Made by a program: the position numbers and the translations under genes
Notes under the pieces: model-generated
Told to the model about the DNA's origin: nothing
Database searches by the model: none
The model's input: only the letters and a program-made list of their open reading frames with translations
From: Arthrobacter sp. 9V
GTDB taxonomy: Bacteria > Actinomycetota > Actinomycetes > Actinomycetales > Micrococcaceae
Length of the DNA: 64,000 nucleotides
NCBI RefSeq assembly: GCF_902506065.1
Contig: NZ_LR732912.1
Coordinates: 3,304,948-3,368,947 of the forward strand
Direction of reading: 5' to 3'
Shown here: piece after piece, positions 1 through 8,521 of the stretch
Numbering within the stretch: position 1 is the stretch's first letter
How the letters are laid out: each line of letters starts with the position of its first letter

Positions 1-1
1 C

Positions 2-646
2 CCCGGGCTTGATACACCGGCGGCAGGATCCGCCTCGGTAAACCCGTGGCCGGCCATCGGCGCTGCCGCAGCCGGGGCCTTGTTGCTGGCCGGATTCCTG
101 TGGTCGCCAAGGCTGAGCAGGACGGTTCTCCGGCGACGCCGGCTCAACCAAAAGCCTCCGAACGGTACCCACCCCTCGGGCCCCGCCGATCCGGCCCCTG
201 AACTGGCATGGGCCGAGTTGCAGGATCTCGCTACGGATTACGGCGTGCCCGCCACCCCCAGCGAGACCCCAAGAAACTTCTCCGCCAGGCTCCGCGCCAG
301 TTCCGCTCTTGGCGTCGCCCTTGGCGTCGCCGGAGGACTCGACGACGCCGCGCATGAGGCAGTGGCTTCCCTCACCTCGGACTTCGAACGGCAACGTTAC
401 GGCCGTGTGGCGACCTCGGCCCCGGCCGCCGCCGCACGCATCGCCGTCGTCCGCGAGTCGTTGCGCAACAATGCCCGCTGGTTGGTGCGCTTCCGCGCTG
501 ACTGGTTGCCGCCGTCGATGATGCGCCGCTGGGTCCATGCCCTGGGCGCGCCGTTCCGGGTTGTTGGAAGGTTCGGCAAGGCGACCGGGCGGGGCATCGC
601 ATTGTCCTGGCGAAGGCTTAAGGGCCTGCTCCCCCAACGCCGCTAG
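2..646 (+). CDS. C-terminal part of a transglutaminase-type (TgpA-like) membrane protein, 5' truncated
   Basis: The reading frame is open from base 2, so the gene starts outside the window; 214 codons are visible before the TAG at 644. The fragment has one hydrophobic helix (about residues 18-35), an Arg-rich cytoplasmic turn, then a soluble Ala/Arg-rich tail containing a stretch of the type WAELQDLATDYGVP. A final transmembrane helix followed by such a tail is what I know from the DUF4129-like C-terminus of actinobacterial transglutaminase-domain proteins, usually next to MoxR/DUF58 genes. The catalytic transglutaminase core is not in the window, so the assignment rests on the tail alone. 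Another membrane protein with a cytoplasmic tail is possible. Confidence 0.5.
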   Translation, partial: PGLDTPAAGSASVNPWPAIGAAAAGALLLAGFLWSPRLSRTVLRRRRLNQKPPNGTHPSGPADPAPELAWAELQDLATDYGVPATPSETPRNFSARLRASSALGVALGVAGGLDDAAHEAVASLTSDFERQRYGRVATSAPAAAARIAVVRESLRNNARWLVRFRADWLPPSMMRRWVHALGAPFRVVGRFGKATGRGIALSWRRLKGLLPQRR

Positions 647-650
647 GTGA

Positions 651-706
651 GCACGGCGGGTTCAGCACGGCGGGTTCAGCACCGCGGGTTCAGCACCGCC
701 GCTTGA
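651..706. repeat. 14-bp tandem repeat, four units
   Basis: Directly after the stop of the first gene, the unit GCACGGCGGGTTCA is repeated at 651-664 and 665-678 exactly, at 679-692 with one change, and at 693-706 with three changes. The period is not a multiple of three and no gene covers it. Confidence 0.85.
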
Positions 707-737
707 AGTTCAGACAGCCCTTTGACGTACAGACAGC

Positions 738-780
738 AAGGGCCCGACGCCGGAACTTGTGGTTCCGGGGCCGGGCCCCT
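738..780 (-). terminator. Terminator hairpin of the gabD-like gene
   Basis: Arms GGGCCCG (740-746) with CGGGCCC (772-778) and CCGGAAC (750-756) with GTTCCGG (762-768) form one interrupted stem with a 5-nt loop, about 65 nt past the dehydrogenase stop codon on the minus strand. There is no clear U-run. Confidence 0.6.
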
Positions 781-843
781 GCGTTTGTCAACCGTTCTTG
801 TTGCGAGAGCGGTGGACCGGGCTCCTTGGTGGAAAGAGCAGTA

Positions 844-2325
844 TTAGTCGGCGTACGGGTCCGCGATACCTACGTACTGGGTGTAGAGGTACTCTTCGAT
901 GCCTTCGGAGCCGCCTTCACGGCCCAGGCCGGACTGCTTGACGCCACCGAACGGTGCAGCTGCGTTGGAGATCACACCGGCGTTGAGGCCGAGCATGCCG
1001 GTCTCAATTTTTTCGCTGATGCGCAGGCCACGGTTCAGGTCCTTGGTGAAGACGTAAGCCACCAGACCGTATTCGGTGTTGTTGGCCAGGCGAACGGCGT
1101 CGTCTTCGGTGGAGAAGGTGATGATCGGCGCTACCGGGCCAAAGATCTCTTCCTGCAGGATGCGGGCATCGGCGGCAACGTTCTTCAGCACGGTGGGCTG
1201 GTAGAAGTAGCCGGGACCCTCGACGGCGGCACCACCGGTGACGGCTGTGGCACCTCCTGCTACGGCTTCGGAAACCAGGGCGTGAACGCCATCGCGGGCC
1301 TTGCCGTCAATCAGCGGGCCAACCTTGGACTCGGGCTCGGTACCGCGGGCAGTGGTGAGGGCACCGATCTTGGCGGCGAACTTCTCGGCAAAGGAGTCAG
1401 CCACGGACTCGTGCACAATGAAGCGGTTTGCTGCGGTGCAGGCCTCGCCCATGTTGCGCATCTTGGCCGCGATGGCGCCTTCGACTGCCTTGTCCAGGTC
1501 AGCGTCTTCGAAGACCACGAACGGTGCGTTGCCGCCCAGTTCCATGGAGGTGCGCAGGACCTTGTCCGCGGCTTCACGGATCAGGGCCTGGCCCACCGGG
1601 GTGGAGCCGGTGAAGGAGATCTTGCGGAGACGGTCATCCTTGATCAGCGGACCCGTGACTGCGCCGGCGGTGGAGGTCTGGATGACGTTCAGGACACCGG
1701 CGGGCAGGCCGGCTTCCTGCATGACCTGTGCGAACAGCAGGCTGGTCAGCGGGGTCAGGTTGGCGGGCTTGAGCACCATGGTGCAACCGGCAGCCACCGC
1801 GGGGGCTACCTTGCGGGTGGCCATGGCCAACGGGAAGTTCCACGGGGTGATCAGCAGACACGGGCCAACCGGCTTCTTCTGCACCAGGAGGCGGTTCTTG
1901 CCATCCGGTGCTGCGGAGTAGCGGCCGGAGACACGGACTGCTTCTTCGGAGAACCAGCGCAGGAACTCGGCACCGTAGGTCACTTCACCACGGGCTTCGG
2001 CCAGGGGCTTGCCCATTTCCAGGGTCATCAGCAGTGCGAAGTCTTCGGCGCGCTCGGTGACCAGTTCGAAGGCACGGCGCAGGATCTCGCCGCGTTCGCG
2101 GGGCGCCGTGCGGGCCCAATCAGCCTGGGCGGCAGCAGCGGCGTCGAGGGCGGCAGCGCCGTCTTCAGCACCGGCGTCGGAGATGCTGAGCAGGACCTTG
2201 CCCGTTGCCGGGTCCTCAACATCAAAGGTCTTTCCGGAACCGGCCGGGCGCCACTGACCGTTGATCAGCAGGCCGGTAGGGACGGAAGCCAGCAGTTCGC
2301 TTTCGCGTTCAACCGTGACAGTCAT
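844..2325 (-). CDS. gabD: NAD(P)-dependent succinate-semialdehyde dehydrogenase
   Basis: A 493-residue aldehyde dehydrogenase, full length for the family. It oxidises succinate semialdehyde to succinate, the last step of GABA degradation feeding the TCA cycle, in the cytosol. Visible signatures are the cofactor-binding segment ITPWNFPLAM, the general base Glu262 in MELGGNAPF and the nucleophile Cys296 in GEACTAANR; their 34-residue spacing is normal. The end GGVKQSGLGREGGSEGIEEY is typical of the GabD branch. The start ATG has AAGGAG seven bases upstream, so this mRNA has a leader. No aminotransferase (gabT) is adjacent, so the substrate rests on family resemblance; a related semialdehyde is possible. 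Confidence 0.87.
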   Translation of the reverse strand: MTVTVERESELLASVPTGLLINGQWRPAGSGKTFDVEDPATGKVLLSISDAGAEDGAAALDAAAAAQADWARTAPRERGEILRRAFELVTERAEDFALLMTLEMGKPLAEARGEVTYGAEFLRWFSEEAVRVSGRYSAAPDGKNRLLVQKKPVGPCLLITPWNFPLAMATRKVAPAVAAGCTMVLKPANLTPLTSLLFAQVMQEAGLPAGVLNVIQTSTAGAVTGPLIKDDRLRKISFTGSTPVGQALIREAADKVLRTSMELGGNAPFVVFEDADLDKAVEGAIAAKMRNMGEACTAANRFIVHESVADSFAEKFAAKIGALTTARGTEPESKVGPLIDGKARDGVHALVSEAVAGGATAVTGGAAVEGPGYFYQPTVLKNVAADARILQEEIFGPVAPIITFSTEDDAVRLANNTEYGLVAYVFTKDLNRGLRISEKIETGMLGLNAGVISNAAAPFGGVKQSGLGREGGSEGIEEYLYTQYVGIADPYAD

Positions 2326-2485
2326 GGCGACTCCTTCGTCTTGGGTGCTTTGGAGAATTGCACCACTGGGGTTCGTTGCCGGAAGCGGCGTGAATTACTG
2401 CCACCGTACTGCCCCGCGAGAAGCAGTGTCTACGCCTTCACGCACTGCCACGTGGCCGCCGATTTGTGCAGGTGCACAGCGCGTG

Positions 2486-3403
2486 TCAGCGTGCTGCGAG
2501 AACCGCCGAGTAGAGCTCCCGCTTGCTGACGCGGGCGTCCTCGGCAACTGCTGCCACGGCCTCCTTCAATCGGATGCCTTGGGAAATAAGCTCATTGACC
2601 GCTGCCACGTGGTCCTCCGGCTTGCCGGGTTCCTGTTCGGGTGCACCGCCCACTACCACTGCGATTTCGCCGCGGACCTCGTTGTTCTCGGCCCACTCCA
2701 GAAGTTCACGCAAGGTGCCCCGGATGACCTCTTCGTACGTCTTGGTCAGCTCACGGCACACTGCAACGCGGCGCTCGGCCCCAAAACGCTCATGAAGTGC
2801 CCGCAACATCACTTCAAGCCTGTGGGGGGCCTCGAAGAAGACCATGGTGCGGCGTTCGTCAGCCAAATCCGCCAAACGTGAGTTCCGATCCCCCGACTTT
2901 CGCGGCAGGAATCCTTCAAAACAGAAACGGTCGGTTGGCAAACCGGACAGTGCCAGCGCCGTCAACACTGCAGAGGGGCCGGGAACCGCGGTTACTGTCA
3001 GCCCGGCCGCCACCGCGCCTTCCACCAAACGGAATCCGGGGTCTGAAACCGCCGGCATTCCGGCGTCGCTGACCATCAGGATGGTCTTGCCGGCGCGCAC
3101 GTGGTCCAGCAGTTCGCCGGTCTTGGCTACTTCATTGTGCTCGTGGTAGCTGATGACGCGGCCGGTGACCTCAACGCCGAGGGCGGTGACAAGCCGGTGC
3201 AGACGCCGGGTGTCCTCTGCGGCCACGATGTCCGAGGTCCCAAGGAGTTCGACCAAGCGCGCGGAAGCATCGCCGACGTTGCCGATCGGCGTTGCCGCAA
3301 GGACAATCCTGCCGACGCCGGGAGTCGACCCTGAAGCAGAAGCTGCCTCTTCCAGGTAGTCGTCAAAGGGAGCTTCGTCAGGGGTGCCGCGTTGTTCGTC
3401 CAC
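2486..3403 (-). CDS. rsmI: 16S rRNA (cytidine-1402-2'-O)-methyltransferase RsmI
   Basis: A 305-residue SAM-dependent tetrapyrrole-methylase-fold enzyme that 2'-O-methylates C1402 in the ribosomal P site. The family signatures GRIVLAATPIGN (about 31-42), AAEDTRR and SDAGMPAVSDPG (112-123, SAM pocket) are all present, followed by PGPSAVLTALALSGLP. Length fits the family. The first 30 residues are an acidic, variable lead. The start is GTG at 3403, chosen because a -10-like TAGGCT ends exactly 6 nt upstream, implying a leaderless transcript. It is divergent from the O-mannosyltransferase gene, an arrangement familiar from other actinobacteria. Confidence 0.95.
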   Translation of the reverse strand: MDEQRGTPDEAPFDDYLEEAASASGSTPGVGRIVLAATPIGNVGDASARLVELLGTSDIVAAEDTRRLHRLVTALGVEVTGRVISYHEHNEVAKTGELLDHVRAGKTILMVSDAGMPAVSDPGFRLVEGAVAAGLTVTAVPGPSAVLTALALSGLPTDRFCFEGFLPRKSGDRNSRLADLADERRTMVFFEAPHRLEVMLRALHERFGAERRVAVCRELTKTYEEVIRGTLRELLEWAENNEVRGEIAVVVGGAPEQEPGKPEDHVAAVNELISQGIRLKEAVAAVAEDARVSKRELYSAVLAAR

Positions 3404-3409
3404 CTGCCA

Positions 3410-3415
3410 AGCCTA
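3410..3415 (-). promoter_or_regulatory. -10 element of rsmI (leaderless)
   Basis: TAGGCT on the minus strand lies 6 nt before the GTG at 3403, so transcription should begin at or next to the start codon. No Shine-Dalgarno sequence is visible. Confidence 0.6.
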
Positions 3416-3422
3416 ATGCCGC

Positions 3423-3462
3423 GCGGGGTTCAAGGATGCAGCCGCGGGGTTCAGGGATACAG
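3423..3462. repeat. Two-unit 21-bp tandem repeat in the rsmI/pmt divergent promoter region
   Basis: GCGGGGTTCAAGGATGCAG (3423-3441) recurs with two changes at 3444-3462. It lies between the two divergent -10 elements and could bear on both promoters. Confidence 0.7.
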
Positions 3463-3476
3463 CAAGGATGGAAAGG

Positions 3477-3482
3477 TAGCAT
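3477..3482 (+). promoter_or_regulatory. -10 element of the O-mannosyltransferase gene (leaderless)
   Basis: TAGCAT lies 6 nt before the GTG at 3489, back to back with the rsmI promoter 60 bp away. Confidence 0.6.
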
Positions 3483-3488
3483 GGGCGG

Positions 3489-5321
3489 GTGAACCAGTCG
3501 CCCGTTCCTTCCACCGCTTCCGGACCCCCGGCAGCGCCGCAAGCGACCCCGGCGACTCCGGAACCCGAAGACACAACAGTGGAGGAAAGCAGCGGGCAGC
3601 CGGAGAGACAGCAGTCCGCAGGCTCCTCACGGGCCAGCACAAGGGAGCACCTGCCCGGCAGCGGCGTGCCCGGTCGTTTCTTGTCCAGCCGAAGCCTTGA
3701 GGGGCACCGCTGGATCGCACGGCCGTCCGAGGCCTACACTGCCCGGGCGTTGAAGGAACGTCTGATCGGCGGAATCCAAAGCTGGCGGGACTACCCGGCA
3801 TCCTTGCGCTTGTGGTTCTGGCTGATCCCCGCCCTCACTGCCGTGGTGGGCGGCATTCTCCGCTTTTTCCGGCTGGATACCCCGCGCAGCCTGGTCTTCG
3901 ATGAGACGTACTACGTCAAGGACGCTTACTCCTATGTGGTGAGCGGCTATGAACGCAGTTGGCCAGCAAATGCCAATGATTCCTTCGTCGCAGGCAACCC
4001 GAACGTCCTCCTCAATACTCCTGAGTACGTTGTCCACCCGCCGGTGGGCAAGTGGATGATTGCCTTCGGAATGTGGTTGTTCGGTGGAGACAACCCCTTT
4101 GGATGGCGATTCAGTGCAGCATTGGTTGGCACACTGACGGTCTTCCTTGTTTCACTTATCGCCCTGAAGCTGTTCCGCTCGCATACTCTCGGTGCCGTTG
4201 CCGGACTTCTGCTGGCCATTGACGGCCATCACCTGGTGCTCTCCCGGACGTCCTTGTTGGACATCTTCCTGGCCTTCTGGATTCTGGCCGCTTTCGGCGC
4301 CTTGCTGATGGACCGCGACGACGGCCGCCGTCGTCTGGCTTCCCGGCTCGCCGCGCAAGCGGCTGCTTCACCGGGAAGCCGCCCCAAACCCACCCAACTG
4401 GTAACAGGCCCTTGGCTTGGCATGCGGTGGTGGCGCTTGGTTGCAGGTCTTTGCCTCGGCCTCGCTGTGGGGACAAAATGGTCGGCGCTGTTCTTCGTGG
4501 CGGCCTTCGGGATCATGACCGTTTTGTGGGATCTGAACGCCCGGCGCATTGCAGGAATCCGCAGCTGGTTCAGCGCCGGCATCATCAAGGACGGCCTGCC
4601 CGCCTTCGTCACCATCATTCCCATCGCTGCGGTCACCTACGTGGCCACGTGGACGGGATGGTTCCTTTCCAAGGACGCCTACTACCGGCAATGGGCCGCC
4701 ACCAACCCTGCACCCGGCTGGGATTGGCTGCCCAATTCCGTACGTTCCCTGGCGCATTACCACCTTGAAGCTTACAAATTCCATCAGGGCCTCAGCTCGG
4801 ACCATCCGTATGAGTCCAGCCCCTGGACGTGGCTGATCATGGGCCGCCCCACCTCGTTCTACTACCAGTCCCCCAAACAGGGCACCCCTGGCTGCATCGT
4901 TGAGACGTGTTCTTCGGCCATTCTGCCGGTAGGGAATCCGGTGGTCTGGTGGGGCGGAACCATCGCTTTGGTCATCCTGTTGTTCTGGTGGGCCGGCCGC
5001 CGCGACTGGCGCGCCGGTGCCATCCTCGCCGGGGTGGCCGCCGGATACCTTCCGTGGTTCATGTACCCGGAACGTACCATGTTCATTTTCTACGCCGTGT
5101 CCTTCGAGCCGTTCCTCGTTCTGGGCCCGACATATGTGCTGGGGCTGGTTCTGGGGCGCAGCACAGACCCCATATGGCGGCGACGATCCGGCCTCTACAT
5201 AGTGGGTCTTGTGGTGGTGTTGGCCGTCCTGGCCACGGCATTCTTCTATCCGGTGCTCACCGCCGAAGTCATCAGCTACCAGGAGTGGCGGATGAGAATG
5301 TGGATGCCATCGTGGATCTAG
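3489..5321 (+). CDS. pmt: Dolichyl-phosphate-mannose-protein mannosyltransferase (GT39)
   Basis: A 610-residue polytopic membrane protein that transfers mannose from polyprenyl-phosphate-mannose to Ser/Thr of exported proteins. About 100 N-terminal residues are Pro/Ser/Glu-rich and cytosolic, followed by some ten or more hydrophobic segments. The catalytic acidic pair of the first outer loop is visible as Asp138-Glu139 in LVFDETYYVKDAYSY. Later motifs such as VHPPVGKW and the C-terminal YPERTMFIFY stretch are those of actinobacterial Pmt. The GTG start is supported by TAGCAT 6 nt upstream. The next gene begins 13 nt downstream and is probably co-transcribed. The mannose-6-phosphate isomerase at 26.8 kb belongs to the same sugar supply. 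Confidence 0.93.
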   Translation: MNQSPVPSTASGPPAAPQATPATPEPEDTTVEESSGQPERQQSAGSSRASTREHLPGSGVPGRFLSSRSLEGHRWIARPSEAYTARALKERLIGGIQSWRDYPASLRLWFWLIPALTAVVGGILRFFRLDTPRSLVFDETYYVKDAYSYVVSGYERSWPANANDSFVAGNPNVLLNTPEYVVHPPVGKWMIAFGMWLFGGDNPFGWRFSAALVGTLTVFLVSLIALKLFRSHTLGAVAGLLLAIDGHHLVLSRTSLLDIFLAFWILAAFGALLMDRDDGRRRLASRLAAQAAASPGSRPKPTQLVTGPWLGMRWWRLVAGLCLGLAVGTKWSALFFVAAFGIMTVLWDLNARRIAGIRSWFSAGIIKDGLPAFVTIIPIAAVTYVATWTGWFLSKDAYYRQWAATNPAPGWDWLPNSVRSLAHYHLEAYKFHQGLSSDHPYESSPWTWLIMGRPTSFYYQSPKQGTPGCIVETCSSAILPVGNPVVWWGGTIALVILLFWWAGRRDWRAGAILAGVAAGYLPWFMYPERTMFIFYAVSFEPFLVLGPTYVLGLVLGRSTDPIWRRRSGLYIVGLVVVLAVLATAFFYPVLTAEVISYQEWRMRMWMPSWI

Positions 5322-5334
5322 GAGGAGGCAAACA

Positions 5335-7167
5335 GTGAGGGAAGCAAGCACGGAACTTCTGGTCGAGGCGGACCCGAACACCAACGTGACGGACCTCCTC
5401 CTGGAACGCTGCCACAAGGATCCCTTCGGTAACCTGTACGCCCACAAGACGGCCAACGGCTGGTTGAACGTCTCCGCGGCGAGGTTCCTGGCAGACGTCA
5501 CGGCCTTGGCCAAAGGCCTGATCGCAGGCGGGCTAAACCCTGGCGATCCTGTGGCTGTGCTGTCCCGCTCAAGTTTTGAATGGACACTGGTGGACTTCGC
5601 CATTTGGATGGCCGGCGGAGTCACCGTGCCCATTTACGAGACGTCCTCGGCAAGCCAGATCGAATGGATCCTCGCCGATTCCGGTGCCAGGCGAGTCTTT
5701 GTGGAAGACACTGACAAAGCCCATCTCGTTCATGAATTGGTGGAACGCTCCCCCGTTCTGGGCGAGGACCCTGTGATCATCATTCGAATGGAGCACGACG
5801 GCGACGCGCCCAACCTGACCAGCGTGTCCGCCGTCGGGGTCGGCATCATGGACACCGAACTGGAGCGCCAGCGCAGTGCCGCGAACCTGGCCAGCGTCGC
5901 CTCAATCGTCTACACCTCCGGGACAACGGGCAAACCCAAGGGCTGCCAAATCACCCACGGCAACTTTGTCCTCGTGGCACGAAACGTCATCCCGTTCCTC
6001 CCCGAACTCCTCATGCAGCATGGCGCGCGGACACTGATGTTCCTGCCCTTGGCACACGTCCTCGCCCGGGCAGTCCAGGTTGTCTGCATGAGCGCGGGCA
6101 TCACTCTGGGGCATAGTGCCGGTGCCAGTGGGCTCATGGCCGACCTGGGCTCTTTCAAGCCCACTTTCCTGCTGGCCGTGCCCCGCATTTTCGAGAAGGT
6201 CTACGCCGGCGCCAGCCACAAAGCGGCAATGGGCGGCAAGTCAGCCCTCTTCTCCGCGGCTTCAGCAACCGCTGTTCAATATTCGACGGCGGTAGACCTC
6301 GCCGCCCGCGGCGAGGGGTCGGGTCCGGGTTGGCTTCTGAGCCTGAAGCATTCCACGTTCAACAAGCTCCTCTACCCCAAAGTGAGGGAGCTGTTCGGCG
6401 GAGAGGTGGGTTTCACGGTTTCCGGCGCCAGTCCCCTCAGCCTCCGGGACAACCACTTTTTCCATGGCGCGGGCGTTCCTGTCCTTGAGGGCTACGGCTT
6501 GACGGAGACCACCGCGCCCTGCACGGTCAACACACCCGGCATGACCCGCATCGGCACGGTGGGGATACCCCTGCCGGGAACCACCATTCGGGTGGCCCGG
6601 GACGGGGAGGTGTTGGTCAAGGGCATCGGCGTCTTCAAGGGGTACCACAACAATGACGAGGCTACCCGGGCCGCCTTTGTTGACGGCTTCTTCCGTACCG
6701 GTGATCTCGGCGAACTCGACTCGGACGGCTTCCTCACCATCACCGGCCGAAAGAAAGACCTCTTGGTGACGGCGGGAGGCAAGAACGTGGCACCGGCTCC
6801 CTTGGAGGAGAAACTCCGCGAACACCCGTTGGTGGGGCAGGCCGTGGTGGTGGGTGACGGCCGGCCGTTCGTCGCCGCGCTGCTCGGCTTGGACCCTGAA
6901 GGGCTTGCCGACTGGTGTGCGGAGAACAAAATGGGCGCCATGACGGCCGAAGAAGCCGCTGGCGATGACCGGGTAAAGGCCGCCATTCAGTCTGCAGTGG
7001 ACGAGGCCAACAAGCTGGTCTCCGCCGCCGAATCCATCAAGAAGTTCGGTTTTATCACCGCGGACCTCACCGTCGAGTCCGGACACCTGACGCCCTCGCT
7101 CAAACTGAAGCGGGCCGCGGTGCTCAACGACTTCTCAGGGGCCGTGGAAAAGCTGTACCGGAAGTAG
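5335..7167 (+). CDS. Long-chain fatty acid-CoA ligase (AMP-forming)
   Basis: A 610-residue ANL-superfamily enzyme activating a fatty acid to acyl-CoA via acyl-AMP. The P-loop-like motif YTSGTTGKPKG is at 193-203, the A5 motif appears as GYGLTETTAP, and the hinge and A8-A10 motifs as TGDLGELDSDGF and GRKKDLLVTAGGKNVAP. The last matches the long-chain FadD15-like branch (bubblegum/FAA1 type). The GTG start has AGGAGG six bases upstream. It lies 13 nt behind pmt, suggesting one operon; a link to polyprenyl or lipid supply is inference only. Chain-length preference cannot be read from the sequence. Confidence 0.9.
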   Translation: MREASTELLVEADPNTNVTDLLLERCHKDPFGNLYAHKTANGWLNVSAARFLADVTALAKGLIAGGLNPGDPVAVLSRSSFEWTLVDFAIWMAGGVTVPIYETSSASQIEWILADSGARRVFVEDTDKAHLVHELVERSPVLGEDPVIIIRMEHDGDAPNLTSVSAVGVGIMDTELERQRSAANLASVASIVYTSGTTGKPKGCQITHGNFVLVARNVIPFLPELLMQHGARTLMFLPLAHVLARAVQVVCMSAGITLGHSAGASGLMADLGSFKPTFLLAVPRIFEKVYAGASHKAAMGGKSALFSAASATAVQYSTAVDLAARGEGSGPGWLLSLKHSTFNKLLYPKVRELFGGEVGFTVSGASPLSLRDNHFFHGAGVPVLEGYGLTETTAPCTVNTPGMTRIGTVGIPLPGTTIRVARDGEVLVKGIGVFKGYHNNDEATRAAFVDGFFRTGDLGELDSDGFLTITGRKKDLLVTAGGKNVAPAPLEEKLREHPLVGQAVVVGDGRPFVAALLGLDPEGLADWCAENKMGAMTAEEAAGDDRVKAAIQSAVDEANKLVSAAESIKKFGFITADLTVESGHLTPSLKLKRAAVLNDFSGAVEKLYRK

Positions 7168-7206
7168 CGGCACCATCCAGGCGGCCTTAGGCACACTTGG
7201 CGCCGC

Positions 7207-8409
7207 TTACCTCTGGCGCGTGGCCTCTGTTGTTTCCTTCGGAAGGTCGGGAACCTCAGATTCTTCGTTTGAAGCAGCTGCGTTCTCGTTTTCTTCCTCC
7301 TGCCGGGACGCCACACCACGCCGCCGTTTGGTGGGCCACGTGAGGATGAACGTCAAAGTTGCTGCCAGGAACACCAGGGCGCCGATGACAATGCCCGCAT
7401 CAATCCAGAACTGGCCCGGGAAGAGCCGGATCAAAGTGTCTTCCAGCGAGAAGGTCCATGTTCCATTGGCAAAGAAGATCCGGTGGAACTCGGTGAAGAA
7501 CTGCTGCCAGCTCAAGGCCGCCAGAACCGTGAGGCCAATGATGATGACCAGCGTGACGATTGATCCGGCAAAGAGACCCCGCCGGATCCCGCCGTTGCTT
7601 CGCTTACGCAGATACAGGATGGCGATAATGCTCAGGATGATGAGCAGGAGCCCTGCCCCGAAGGCGGACAAGATCACCAGCTTCACGTCGGCCATATGGG
7701 AAACTTCGCTGTCCGTGAAGAGCTTCTCGCCGTCCTGGTTGACCAAGCCTCCCAGATAGCGGGGCCCCGCCCAGTTGCTGAGGTAGTCCACCGCGTAAGA
7801 GCCGTACGTCATGCGATCGTCAGTGCTGAAGCCGTATCCATCGCCCGGGAAACCCGGACGGTTGTACTCCACCCACAGGAACAAAGGGCTGGTGACGGCC
7901 CGGACTGCGAGCACCAGCAGAATTACGGGGTAGAAAACGGCCAACAGCACCTGGAAAATCCGAGGTCCGATCGGCTTCACCTTTGCAGCTTGCTCGCGTT
8001 CGGCATTTCGTCGCGCCACTTCATCATCCGGTGGACGGATCTGAAGGGCCGACGTCGGCAAAGGTTCCGAGTAGTGCGAAGGCGCGTTGGTGGTGGAAGC
8101 CTCCGCAAGGGTGTCGGCGAACAACGGCGTTTCAGTACCAGCGTCTGCGGCCTCAGCGGCTTTGCGGTCCGCCCGGCTCCCGGGCTGTCCGCTGGCCGGC
8201 GTCGCAGTTGACGGAGTGGCTGAAGCCTTTGCTGTGACGGGCGTGGCTCCTGCAGTGGCTGCAGGAGCAGCCTCGGTAGCGCCACTGGACGTTTTCGGCT
8301 TCATCCAGTCGAAGGCCGGCTCGTTGGGGTCCTCGTGGACGTCCGTGTCCGGTTCTTGTGGTTTTGGGCTCTTGTCGCTCACAGCGGGTTCACTTCCGTA
8401 GGCATCCAC
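7207..8409 (-). CDS. TIGR01906/DUF1461 family integral membrane protein
   Basis: A 400-residue protein with an acidic, Ala/Thr/Pro-rich, disordered N-terminal 145 residues. It then has a first membrane helix (LLAVFYPVILLVLAVRAV), an extracytoplasmic domain with GFSTDDRMTYGSYAVDYL, two more helices and a final helix before a Lys/Arg- and Glu-rich tail. The helix pattern and the extracytoplasmic motif fit the TIGR01906/DUF1461 family, whose function is unknown to me. It converges on the acyl-CoA ligase with a 39-nt gap. The GTG start lacks a convincing ribosome binding site or -10 element, so the N-terminus is uncertain. Confidence 0.75.
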   Translation of the reverse strand: MDAYGSEPAVSDKSPKPQEPDTDVHEDPNEPAFDWMKPKTSSGATEAAPAATAGATPVTAKASATPSTATPASGQPGSRADRKAAEAADAGTETPLFADTLAEASTTNAPSHYSEPLPTSALQIRPPDDEVARRNAEREQAAKVKPIGPRIFQVLLAVFYPVILLVLAVRAVTSPLFLWVEYNRPGFPGDGYGFSTDDRMTYGSYAVDYLSNWAGPRYLGGLVNQDGEKLFTDSEVSHMADVKLVILSAFGAGLLLIILSIIAILYLRKRSNGGIRRGLFAGSIVTLVIIIGLTVLAALSWQQFFTEFHRIFFANGTWTFSLEDTLIRLFPGQFWIDAGIVIGALVFLAATLTFILTWPTKRRRGVASRQEEENENAAASNEESEVPDLPKETTEATRQR

Positions 8410-8521
8410 CGGCGATTGCTTGCTGCCGGCTCTCTTGTCTGCATTCGAGCCTACCGCCCGGCATTACACAGACACGCGGTGCCACCCCGGCTTCGAGCAG
8501 ATTGAAACGTAACTGTAAGCT

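Noticed and set aside
703..2529. 608-codon open frame on the plus strand opposite gabD and the rsmI end
   Set aside because: It mirrors the codon pattern of the dehydrogenase, shows no domain, and runs through the gabD promoter region; high GC makes long antisense frames common.
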